From Rhynchopus euleeides (taxonomy: Eukaryota; Euglenozoa; Diplonemea; Diplonemida; Diplonemidae), in assembly GCA_963210315.1 (NCBI GenBank), contig OY723265.1:2170001-2234000 (forward strand): a stretch of 64,000 nucleotides of DNA, read 5' to 3'. Below are positions 28,101-38,780 of the stretch, piece after piece. The notes beneath the pieces are model-generated. The model saw nothing but the letters and a program-made list of their open reading frames with translations, did not search any database and was not told the origin of the DNA. Numbering within the stretch: position 1 is the stretch's first letter; the number at the start of each line of letters is the position of its first letter. Made by a program: the position numbers and the translations under genes.

Positions 28101-30976
28101 TCTGGCACCACATACACACTGCTGCACAGCCTGCCCCCACGGCAGCCCCCATCTTGATATATGCCATCTACACATGATGCTACCAGGAAGCTCAGGTAGA
28201 GATGCTGCTCTTGTGCGACCAACGCAAACCATATTTCCTTTCTTATCTACCCTTCCGTTTTCTCCGTGAAACGCTCACCCGACACCGCGGTGATCAGACC
28301 CTTGCTTCTGTCCATCAGACTGAAGCCCCCTTCAACGACCTGCAAAGTTAGGGAGGGGTAAAGGGCAACATTCTCTGCCTCTTTTGTTTTTCTCGACGTC
28401 ATCATTTTTTACTCTGGGGAAGGTGTTCAAGGGCGGCCGGATTGTTTATACGGCGCCACGGCCCCACCAAACCTGTTATCGCCGTTTGATCCCTCACAAC
28501 AACTGTGGCACACCAGCTCTCTGCAGACAATCCAACACTCGTATTCCCTCTCCTCACTGTACCCTTTTTTTGTTTTCAATTTCGGATATTTTTCCGACAT
28601 TTTTTTTTGCCGGGTTTCCCCCCCACCCCCCCACCCCCACCACTCTCGTATCTCGCGACATGACGGCGCGGGCTGTCCACATGGCAGGACGACACACAGG
28701 TTGGTTTGGGCCGATTCGACAAAAATAACGATGAAGCTCCAAGGCCGCAGAAAACTACTAGCCACTCTCCTCGGGTATCCTCGGATAGCGTATCAGTTCT
28801 CGTGCGTTCGTCTCTCGTGGACTTTCTGTACGATGCGGGTCCGCTAATCCAACACAGCAAACGACTACTCTCGGAGAAAATCTGGGATTTTTCTGCCCTT
28901 GGGGCATGCCCTTCCGCCTGTGCCGTCCTGCTGGCACCACTCTGCAGCCCCGCCTCCTGTCGCGATGTGCCGGTTTCGCAGGATCAGCGAACCGGCACAA
29001 GAGGTGGTGTCTGCTTTCATCCGTGGCCCCTCTTCCCTCGTCTCCCCTTTCCCGTTCAGGGGATCCCCCGTGCGCCTCTCTGATCTCAGTGATTCGCGCA
29101 TTGTGAGTCCGATTGGTTGGCACGGGATATTCCTCGGCTTTTTCATCAATGTGCTTTTTTCTTCTTGTTACGTCCCACGAACGAGCAGAAACGAAGGGGG
29201 GGAGGAAACAAATGAAATTATGGCAAAACCTCGATACCAGAGCCCCCGGGGTATTTAGGGTGTTTTTATACTTCGGCATGCCTATAGCTTCCCACCAGAT
29301 TGTACAATCCTACGTGACTCCGGGTGCCGACGAGGTGTATTTCGGTGAGTTTACCTCCCAATGTTTTGCGAGGAAAACCACCGATTATTTCCCCGGATGG
29401 CGAAGACCCACATGTGGGCTGCAATACAATGAGTGAGTAGGGAATCTAAGAGGCGTGGATCTCTCCTATTACGCCTTGTTTTGGATGGGCTCGGATCGGT
29501 TTGAAGTCTGTAATAAATGCTCTGGGCGATCACACCTTTTGCCTCGAGTGGGTTGCTGGCATGTGTGCCGTGCAGTGAGTGGGGCGGCTTGCCGCCGTGC
29601 TGGCCGTGTCCTCACTGACGACGCACTAAATTATACATTTCCAGCGTTCCCCGAGCCCCCCCCTTACACCCCCCTCCCTTTCTGATTTATCTCCGATCAA
29701 AAGACATGTTAAAAAGTGTGTTCCAACAAGCCGCAAACTTTTTACACCACTCCCCGCCTGTCTTTCTCCCCCCCTCCCAGAGGGAGCACCACCGCCATGA
29801 ATTGCCCGATAATGCAATTCTGCATTCCCTCTCCCAATCAGCGAAAGAAACAGTAATGAAGGCAATAAAACCCACGAGGATCTCTCTGCCCAGTTAATAC
29901 GACCCCGACTCCAAAGCACGATCGCACAAACAGCGACGAAGCACCCCCGTCTCCCCCCCACCAGAACTAAAAGGATTTGGTGCGGAGGGGGGGGGGGTAT
30001 CCTTTTATTTGCGAAATCGAATTTGGATGCCCGCCGAGGTGAAAGGCCTTTCCTCTCCCCTTTCTGGGTGGCGGTCCCGGGGGGGTGGGTCAGGGCAATC
30101 GCCTTTTCCTCTCCAAAGCGCAGCGGCACGTCGCAAAGCACACCGCATGCGGTCTGATTATACCCCGCCATGTTTCTCCATTTTGTATTTCCCGCTCAAA
30201 TTTTCTGAGAGGTTTCTTCTTTGCCCCTCAACAGGCTTGCCGTTACTCCATGTCGCTTGTGGGGCCTGGCTGGGGCCCCAGAGTGATGCGTTAGGTGTAG
30301 TCACGGGGTGCAACCGCGCGATGGCCTGCCCTCCCCCCCCCCCCTCCCCCACCGCCACCCTTGCTACCAGGCTGGTCGCTAACCATCATTCATCATTCCA
30401 CTCATTCTGGGTTTCCCCCCCCCTAGATATTTCATCATTCCACCATCATTCCACCGATGGTGGAATGATAGGATGAAACACACACTACCACCTCATTCAC
30501 CCACCATTCCCCAGGGTCAAAGACAGCCATCCGGTTAAATAGTGCCCATTTTCGGGTTCCGGCCAATTCTAAATAGTACAAATTTACCCACTTTTTTCGG
30601 CTTGAAGAATCCCACGTTTCCCGCCGCAGCACAGCACTACGCCCCTTTTTCTGGGCGTTTTGAGCATGGGTGCGTGGGGTTCGAGAGTTTTCCGGTCAAA
30701 AATTGATGATTGATGCGGTTTGGCTGGGTTTTCCATGCCCAGTCAGGTGACGGTCTTGCCTGGTTCAACCAAGATTAGACAATCTTGAGAACAATCATCT
30801 GGCCGCGACACTCGTCCAGCTAGGGACGCGTGTGAGCTGACTCCAGAACAGAATAACGGGCCGTCGACAACACTGTTCTCGATAATGAAGAGTCGATATG
30901 CCACAGTCGCATACGTCATATATCATGTAGACACATGCAACCGCTACAAGGACGTCGCTCCTGATCATATGCCACA
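28101..30976. other. Intergenic region, no gene seen
   Basis: Pyrimidine-rich DNA with many short ORFs lacking motifs or coding bias. An inverted repeat at 30430-30477 (TTTCATC ... ATTCCACC / GGTGGAATGATAGGATGAAA) forms a hairpin beside a C-run. Otherwise nothing recognised. Confidence 0.5.
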
Positions 30977-31023
30977 GGGGGGTCTGGGGGGCTCTGCCCC
31001 CCAGCCGCCGGAGGCCACGGTAG
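30977..31023 (+). repeat. Hairpin unit, copy c (core variant GGCTCTGCC)
   Basis: Same unit as in the LINE ORF1 except GGCTCTGCCCCCC in place of GGCGGAGCCCCCC: a loop change that keeps the stem. Confidence 0.7.
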
Positions 31024-31103
31024 TGAAGGGTTGGTTGGTCGATGTGGCGATCCCCTCAACCCGTCGACCCACGCCTGTCCCTGCTGGACAGGCACAGGGT
31101 ACA

Positions 31104-31150
31104 GGGGGGTCTGGGGGGCGGAGCCCCCCAGCCGCCGGAGGCCACGGTAG
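31104..31150 (+). repeat. Hairpin unit, copy d
   Basis: Identical core to copies a and b. The flank after it (TGAACATTC, then GCGAGTTGGCTGCGTCC) also matches the flank of copy a, so copied DNA here extends beyond the hairpin. Confidence 0.7.
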
Positions 31151-31500
31151 TGAACATTCTTGTGTGTAGAGTTCCTGGCGAGTTGGCTGCGTCCATCTTC
31201 CTGAAGTGAGAGGTCTGGATTCCACCATCCAAGTGAATCCAACCAGGGAAGTCTTGCCTGAAATTCCCCCTCCCAAGTGAATTCTCCCAAGGAAATTCTG
31301 GCATTTTGGGGCCCTTATTCCTCCGGGGTTTCTTGCCCTCCCCCCCCTCCCTTTCCCCTGGAAACCCTGTTTTTTGGGCTTCTTTGGAATGCGCGAGGTC
31401 AGCGCATGCCGCCATATTTTTCTCGGGCCCCGGAGAGGCAATCCACTAGGCTAAACCCCGATGGAGAAAAGTGGGCAAATTATTTTCCCCCCCCCTGATT

Positions 31501-33207
31501 CATAGTTTTCCTTCGCGCGAAGGCCTTTTTTTTCGTGCGTCGGACGCGCGCGACGCGCGAAAAAAAAAAGTGCTCCTTTTTTTCGCGCGAAAAAAAAACG
31601 CACCCCTATTTTTCGCGCGAATAAAAAAAGTGCCCCTTTTTTTCGCGCGAAAAAAAAAACGCGCCCCTATTATTCGCGCGAATAAAATTTGTTTGTGCGC
31701 ACTATGCAATATATCTGTTCATGGAATTATGTATGTTGCACTGCACGCTGCCAACAGCCTATTGTTTACTGTCACAAGCAAGATTGTTTGTGTAAAAAAC
31801 GCCCCTTTTTTTCGCGCGAAGAAAAAAAGCGCATTTGGGGGGTGGGCCACCTGATTTGGCCCAAAACGGGTTCCGCCGAACGCCGCCACACCACCGCCCA
31901 ACTCCGCCCAACGCCGCCCAACTCCGCCAAACTCGGGTCAAAATCAGCTCCAAAGTGGCGGACACTACCTGTTTTGCCTTTGCAAACGGGGGGGGGGGGG
32001 GGGGAGGTGTTGTACTGAGGGATTTTCGCTCAGAAATGCTGAAGAATGAGCCGCCTCACAATATTGGTGACCCTCCACCATCTTCCCAGCACAACTGGAG
32101 AGCCACCCACTCTGCTGCAGTTTGCCGAAGCTAGTACCTGGCGCAATAACCCAGCGCGTTCACTCCATCGACCTGTACAAGAAGCAGCCCAGCCAGTGGC
32201 ACAAGCCCAGGCCGAAGGGGGATGACGTTCTCTCGGGGTACCCGAGGGAACAGAGAGGTAACAGAGCGGGATATCCGTGGGATGTCCCTCGCTGTTACTC
32301 TCGTGTCTTCTGCAGGGTTCCACCTTGGCGTAGGATATCCAACGCGAGAAGCAACATCCCGTAGGTTATCCCATAGGATATCCTACCCAAGTTCTGGGAA
32401 TCGAACCACCACCTACGGTTTTCACGCCCGAATACGCAGGCTCCATGACAGCACATGGCGGACAACCCAGAATCGAGCGCGGTGGGAGCCTCGCCCGGAT
32501 GTACTTTGCACAGAGGAGGGGCGACCCGTCTGGGATGTCGACTGCCGCAGTCACGGTGTCGACGACACGCAGCACCTGAGCGGGTTTTGAACCCGGGACC
32601 GTCAATTATCAGGCAGGACCTCAGGCCTTGGGGGGGGGGCGCCGACCCGGGCATGCCTGAGGACTTCCCGACAATACCGTTGAGCGGAAGTTGGGGCGGG
32701 AAGCTGAGACGGGCAAATCTTGCGCTTCTGCTGAGCCCTATTTCTGGCCCACTTCTTGTACCCGTGCCTGCTGTACCAGGTGCCTGTTCCAGTCATCTGC
32801 CTCCCATCAGAGGACGCATCTGAGAGACTCTCGTCTTTCGTCCCTGTGCCACATGCTCACAGGTGAGCACCACACCCAATATCAAGAAGACGATCAATCA
32901 TGGAGGCATGGAGAAGGCGCATGACACAGTGAGCTGGACGCCAACAATAGTCACACTGTTCACAGCACAGCCACAGGGACAAGGTGCCAAGGGGCCAATT
33001 TTTTCGCGCGAAGCGCTTTTTTACCCCTTTTTTTCGCGCGAAATGCGTTTTTTTCCGCGCGAAATCCTTTTTTTTCGCGCGAAGCACTTTTTTTTCGCGC
33101 GAAATGCGCTTTTTTTTTCGCGCGAACCCCCTTTTTTTTTACGCGCTCGCGCAGGGGTCCGGGGGGTTCGCGCGTAGCCAAAAAGCTTCGCGCGAAGGGA
33201 AACTATG
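31501..33207. mobile_element. 1.7-kb element with TTCGCGCGAA arrays at both ends
   Basis: Ends CATAGTTTTCCTTCGCGCGA and, inverted, CATAGTTTCCCTTCGCGCGA. CCTGATT (31494-31500) and CCTGATA (33208-33214) are a likely 7-bp target duplication with one change. Palindromic TTCGCGCGAA words spaced by T- or A-runs repeat at 31512-31685, 31795-31830 and 32998-33200. The interior has no recognisable transposase. It abuts composite repeat copy 3. Confidence 0.65.
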
Positions 33208-33330
33208 CCTGATAAGGAGGATTCTTCATATTCCTGGATTTCCCCCGGCCCCTTAGGCGATTTCAGGGCGGACAGGGCGGACATATCCGGACCGGAAATC
33301 CGGGTGTCCGGATGTCCGGGTCCAATTTTG

Positions 33331-33363
<33 letters not shown>

Positions 33364-33640
33364 ACATTTCCCGAATTTCCCGCCCGGACATGTCCGGGCG
33401 GACATCCGGACATCCAGAAATGTCCGCCCCGGACAGGGCGGACATGTCCGGGCGGACATTTTCTGGTGTCCGGATGTCCGGGCGGACATGTCCGGACCCG
33501 GAAATTCGGGAAATCCAATTTTGACCCCCCCCCCCCCCCCCGGACATGTCCGGCCAGGACCTCAATAGTTTGATTTTTGGTCCAGAAAATAGTTTGAAAA
33601 ATTTTGAAATCTGGGTGCCCAAAAAAAATTCCTAAGACTT

Positions 33641-34641
33641 TGGTGCCCCTGATTTACCCCTTTTTCACTACGCACAAACTACGCAATCTGGGGGGGGGGT
33701 CTCGCTTTTTGGTCCCCCCCCAGTTTTTTTTGGTCCCCCTTTCTGTGTGGCTACTGAGACAGGACTGGAGGCACTGCGCTGACCGAGCAAAAAATTATTG
33801 CCAGAACTCACTATACACCGTACGAAAGAACGCACGACATGTGGGGCGGGACTCCAGAAACACCTGGGCAAGGTTGCCCCATGCCCAGAAACACCTGAGA
33901 AGGAAGTGAGTTCCAGGAGCCGCGTAGAACACCCTCGAGATTGTGAATGATGATACGATCACAGCCTTCAGGGCGCTGCGAGGTGCCACCCTGAAGGTGG
34001 CCCTTGACATCAAGGAGAGCGTCGGCCGAGGGGTCGACGAAAAGCTGAAGAAGGCGCTACTGGCACTGGATCCCGCGGGGTATACGGAGGTCACCGCCAC
34101 ACAGGCAACCTCCGCTGACAACGTCCAGGAGACGTTATCCGAGGGGATCACAACGGCACTAGAGATCTGTGTCACGGGATCCAGGCGCCCACTCTCCCTC
34201 GACGGTCTGGGGATTGTTGTTGGGTATGGTGTCGTTTCCTGCAGCTGCAAAAAAGCGTAGCAACTGTGCTTCCTTCTTCCTTAATGATGCGTTGACGCTT
34301 CCACCCGGAGGAGCTGAAGCAGGCACCGCTTAATGATGCGTTGATGCTTCCACCCGACGAGCTGAAGCAGGCACCGCGCCAAAGGGCACCCCCAAAGAGA
34401 CCTGCAAAGACTGCGTCGAAACCCGCACCGAAGGCTGCCAGCGCTGCAGCACCTGAAGAACCTGCAGCACCTGCAGCACCTGAAGCGCCTGCACCCTCAC
34501 TGACCCCGGAACAGCAAGAACTCCTTGAGTTTGGGGTCCCGGCATAGAGACAGAGAATGGCTGAGTAAATCAAAAAATGAGACCCCCCCCCCCCTTTTCA
34601 CTACGCACAAACTACGCAATATGGGGTCGTCAGGGGCACCA
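33641..34641 (+). mobile_element. 1.0-kb element with TGGTGCCCCTGA termini inside composite copy 3
   Basis: The terminal inverted repeat is TGGTGCCCCTGA. TAAGAC flanks both sides (33633-33638 and 34642-34647) and occurs once at the matching site in copy 1, so at least 6 bp were duplicated; two further bases may have diverged from an 8-bp duplication. Near both ends, in direct orientation, lies a 22-bp word CACTACGCACAAAC/TACGCAAT. Confidence 0.65.
33943..34260 (+). CDS. Hypothetical 105-aa protein in the TGGTGCCCCTGA element
   Basis: Not recognised. High third-position GC and a helical soluble sequence (FRALRGATLKVALDIKESVG ...) suggest genuine coding. It may be one exon: the next coding-like stretch (34341-34547, Lys/Pro/Ala-rich, ending LLEFGVPA) follows an imperfect 49-bp tandem duplication at 34281-34377. 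A transposon-captured host gene fragment is possible. Confidence 0.35.
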   Translation: MNDDTITAFRALRGATLKVALDIKESVGRGVDEKLKKALLALDPAGYTEVTATQATSADNVQETLSEGITTALEICVTGSRRPLSLDGLGIVVGYGVVSCSCKKA

Positions 34642-35744
34642 TAAGACCGGCGATTTGTAGGGGGACCCTTTCGAATTTTTTTTGGAGAAGGGTAAATTGA
34701 ACGTTTTTGGCCAAATGAAGCCACTGCGACCATTCCCGGGCCTCGGAAATCAGATTTTGGCCCCTCAAATGCGGTGCCGGTCCGGACAAAAAACCGAAAA
34801 AATCGTGAAAAATGGCCCATTTTCCCCAGCCAAAAATGGGCCAAAAATGCCCCCCGGACACCCCCAGAGACATGTCCTAATCCGGGGTGCCAGTAGGGGG
34901 GACCTTTCGAATTTTTTTTCGAGGAGAGGTCAATTGAACGTTTTTGGACATCTGAGGCCACTGCGACCATTCCCAGGCCTCGGAAATGAGATTTTTGGCC
35001 CTCAAATGGGGTACCGGTCCCCACGAAATTCCGAAAAAAATCATGAAAATCGAAAGGTCCCACGCACCAAATTCTGCCCAAAAATCGTCAAAAATGGACA
35101 TGTCATACGCAGCAAGGGGGCAAACCACTCCCCAATGCTCAATGATTCCACGGCAAGCCAGATTTTCTGATCAATTGGTTTGTTTGAGCATGTTCCTGGC
35201 CCTTGTTTGGAAAGTAGATGACCCCTGGCTGGAGAGGACGGTTGTGCTCGACCGGACGGAGAGAGAACCTTCTCCATAACCACCTCCACTCCACAATGCC
35301 ACAAGTGGCAGGAAGGCCGGGTGTTACAGGCCTCAACCAGGGTTCCAAGGCTCTCCACTTCCTGGCTGCGTCAGGGATCACCGGGTACAGCGAGCAGGAT
35401 TCCCTGTCCTGACACCCCAGCATGTGCCACCGGAAGAACCCGAAACAGCAGCCCCCCCTCATGGGGGTTGCAAGAGGCACGGAAATCGTTCAAATCGGAC
35501 CAAGTCCGAAAATTCGGCACTTTCTTGGGTACAAATTGCGGTCCGAAATTTTCCGATTTTTTGAAAAAAGGCTAATTCTGTAAGGGGGACCTTTTCGAAT
35601 TTTTTTTTTCGGGCACTTTTTCCACAAGGAAATGTCCGCCCTGTCCGCTACTGTCCACTACCGATTTCAAGGATCCTCCTAACTTTTGAGTAAATTTTTT
35701 CGGCTTCCTGGACCCCTCAATAGTAAATAGTATTTAAACCCTGT

Positions 35745-36508
35745 GGGGGTCTTCGCTCCGGGTCAATTTGGGTCAACTTGGGTCAATTTGGGTCACCCTG
35801 GGGCTTTTCACCTTAGGAAAATGGGGGGCTTCGCTCCGGGTCAATCTGGGTCAGCTTGGGTCAGTGACCCGGAGCGAAGCCCCCCCCCCCTTAGGTGACC
35901 AAAAATAGGTGAAAATTTTTGCCTATTTTCCCTTGTGTCAAACTTGGAGTCTGACCCAAAAATCGGAATCTGTGACCCATGGTTTATATGGGCAAACCTG
36001 AAAATTTCCGACTTTTTCCTCAATTTTTCCCACTTCCTGGCCATACCTTTCCCGACCCAAAATCAAACAAATGCAGCGGAAAATGGCCAAAAATAGGCCA
36101 AAAAACCCCAAATTTTTTCCTATGGGAACGAACATGGGGGTCTTCGCTCCGGGTCAATTTGGGTCAACTTGGGTCAATTTGGGTCACCCTGGGGTTTTTC
36201 ACCTTAGGAAAATGGGGGGCTTCGCTCCGGGTCAATCTGGGTCAGCTTGGGTCAGTGACCCGGAGCGAAGCCCCCCCCCCTTAGGTGACCAAAAATAGGT
36301 GAAAAATTTTGCCTATTTTCCCTTGTGTCAAACTTGGAGTCTGACCCAAAAATCGGAATCTGTGACCCATGGTTTATATGGGCAAACCTGAAAATTTCCG
36401 ACTTTTTCCTCAATTTTTCCCACTTCCTGGCCATACCTTTCCCGACCCAAAATCAAACAAATGCAGCGGAAAATGGCCAAAAATAGGCCAAAAAACCCCA
36501 AATTTTTG
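35745..36508 (+). repeat. Two tandem copies of a 391-bp unit
   Basis: Each unit starts GGGGGTCTTCGCTCCGGGTC with about three 10-bp GGGTCAATTT-like words, then an inverted pair (GGGGGGCTTCGCTCCGGGTC and its complement) forming a hairpin of about 65 bp, then AT-rich unique DNA. The second copy starts at 36136 and is nearly identical. Confidence 0.8.
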
Positions 36509-36754
36509 CACATAACACACCTGTGTGGTACGGGAAATGCTACGAGGAACGCGATGGACTCGGGACTGCTGCTGGCCTCTCTTGCTATGGTTTACTTATG
36601 TTTCGTGCTCCACCTGCTCCACCTCATTCTGCACTTCAGATGATCCACTTCACGTGGGTTACGGGGTTTGGGACAACGATGATATGTTGTGTCCGACGAC
36701 AAGGTAAGGTAAGCTCATCGAGGTACACCAAACCGGAGTTGTCAAATCAAAAAA
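36504..36754 (+). repeat. 251-bp dispersed repeat with A-rich tail, copy 1
   Basis: Essentially identical to 40903-41157. It starts TTTTGCACATAACACACC and ends in an A-run, like a retroposed transcript. It contains a 29-codon hydrophobic ORF (MDSGLLLASLAMVYLC...) and GGTAAGGTAAG, similar to a 5' splice site. Confidence 0.65.
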
Positions 36755-36819
36755 GACACACCGCCCGAGAGGCAATTGGTGTGACACAACAGCGATGACA
36801 CAATCACTCTGCCCGAGGG

Positions 36820-37570
36820 GGCGCGTTTTTAGCGACCGAGACCTCCTCTCCTGACTGAGGGACACACGATCTGACCGTCCGAGAGACGCAGCATTCTACC
36901 CTGCCCGAGGGGCACCCACTCTCCTGACCGAGAGACACGCAGTCTTGCCCGAGGGGCACCTGGTTTCCTGACCGAGACAATATTCTGCCCGAGGGGCACT
37001 CACTCTCCCGACCGAGAGACACGCAGTTTTGCCCGAGGGGCACCTGTTCTCCTGACCGAGACAATATTCTGCCCGAGGGGCACCCACTCTCCCGACCGAG
37101 AGACGCAGCATCTCGCCCGAGGGGCACCTGTTCTCCTGACCGAGACAAAATTTTTGCCCGAGGGGCACCCACTCTCCCGACCGAGAGACACGCAGTCTTG
37201 CCCGAGGGGCACCTGTTCTCCTGACCGAGACAATATTCTGCCCGAGGGGCATCCACTCTCCCGACCGAGAGACGCAGCATCTCGCCCGAGGGGCACCTGT
37301 TCTCCTGACCGAGACAATATTCTGCCCGAGGGGCACTCACTCTCCCGACCGAGAGACACGCAGTTTTGCCCGAGGGGCACCCGTTATCCTGACCGAGACA
37401 AAACTATGCCCGAGGGGCACCCACTCTCCCGACCGAGAGACGCAGCATCTCGCCCGAGGGGCACCTGTTCTCCTGACCGAGACAAAAATTTTGCCCGAGG
37501 GGCACCCGCTCTCCCGACCGAGAGATACACAATCTTGCCCGAGGGGCACCAAATCCCGACCGAGAAGACG
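36820..37570. repeat. Minisatellite, 84-bp dimer (40 + 44 bp units)
   Basis: Alternating units, each starting GCCCGAGGGGCACC and containing GACCGAGA. Because 84 is a multiple of three, long frames stay open on both strands; those ORFs are by-products. Confidence 0.8.
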
Positions 37571-38139
37571 ACCCTCACACCATGCTCGTGTCAGGTCTCA
37601 AGAGGGCCGAAGCCGCGGTTGAGGACAACAACACCCCCACGCACTGGTTCTAATAAATGACGGCGAGGTGCACGGGGGGATCAGCACGAAGGAGGGGCGC
37701 AAAAAGATGGGGATGATGACGCCGTGGTGTTCAAGGTGGTCCTCCGCCGCTTATGAACGTGACAGCGGGACAGCGCTGCGCCCGTGGCCGCAGCGGATTG
37801 AGGACATTCCCATCAGCCATCGAGACTATCACCGCGCCTCGCCGAAAACCTGCTTCACGCTTGATCGCGCTCAAGGTTTCCAAACGCATACTTCAGCTGG
37901 AGGTTCCGTCACAGAGGCGCTGACAAAGGCGGGACCAAGAGCAACAGTCGGGTGCTGATAAATGGGTCGATACTGATGCAGCAAAGTGACGTCAGTGATA
38001 TCCAACTCCTACTTTCCTGACCGAGACACGATCTTGCCGAGGAGCATCGGACCGAGACACCCACTTCTGCCTGAGGGGCACCTAGCCGAGACGCATTTTT
38101 CCTGCCCGAGGGGCATCTCGCCGAGACATTACCTGCCTG
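37571..38139. other. Spacer between minisatellites, no gene
   Basis: Mixed sequence with occasional GACCGAGACA words near the right edge. Nothing recognised. Confidence 0.4.
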
Positions 38140-38620
38140 AGGGGCACCTGGCCACGACATACCTACAGCTTACGCTTGCGGGGCACCCTGCCTGAGGAGC
38201 ACCTGGCCAAGACATACATTTCCGCCTACGAGGCACCCTGCCCGAGGGGCACCTGGTCAAGACACACACTTCCGCCTACGGGGCACCCTGCCCGAGGGGC
38301 ACCTGGCCAAGACAGACACCTCTGCCTACGAGGCACCCTGCCCGAGGGGCACCTGGCCAAGACATACACTTCCGCCTACGAGGCACCCTGCCCGAGGGGC
38401 ACCTGGCCAAGACAGACACTTCCGCCTACGAGGCACCCTGCCCGAGGGGCACCTGGCCAAGACATACACTTCCGCCTACGAGGCACCCTGCCCGAGGGGC
38501 ACCTGGTCAAGACATACATTTCCGCCTACGGGGCACCCTGCCTGAGGGGCATCTGGCCGCGACATACACTTCCGCCTACGGGGCACCCTGCCTGAGGGGC
38601 ACCTGGCCAAGACGCACATT
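38140..38620. repeat. Minisatellite, 50-bp unit
   Basis: About nine copies of a unit starting GCCTACGAGGCACCCTGCCC with GAGGGGCACCTGGCCAAGAC; related to the 84-bp array by the GAGGGGCACC word. Degenerate copies continue to about 38780. Confidence 0.8.
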
Positions 38621-38780
38621 CATGCCCGAGGGACACCGGGCCGAGACATTACATTCCCTGCCTGAGGGACACCTGGCCGAGACACATTCCTGCCGAGGGG
38701 CACTCACTCCCGACCGCGAGACGCAGGATTTTGCCTGAGGGGCACCTCCTCTCCTGACCGAGACACAACCCCGCCCAGCA

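Larger units (their letters stand above)
33215..35679 (+). repeat. Composite repeat, copy 3, interrupted once
   Basis: Collinear with copy 1 from AGGAGGATTCTTCAT to GGATCCTCC, interrupted at 33639-34641 by another element. It lacks one CCCGAATTTCCTGGATTT word near the left end. Confidence 0.8.

Noticed and set aside
26391-28232. 613-codon antisense ORF across the lipoxygenase half
   Set aside because: Arg/His/Val-rich shadow of a GC3-biased gene with no motif.
28101-30976. Short ORFs as small genes
   Set aside because: No coding bias, conserved motif or plausible start context.
32575-32640. A tRNA gene on the minus strand
   Set aside because: A T-arm-like sequence and a 6-bp outer stem exist, but the anticodon stem does not pair and there is no D-arm.
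36804-38595. Long repetitive ORFs on both strands in the minisatellites
   Set aside because: They follow from unit lengths divisible by three or from stop-free units; several frames and both strands are open equally.
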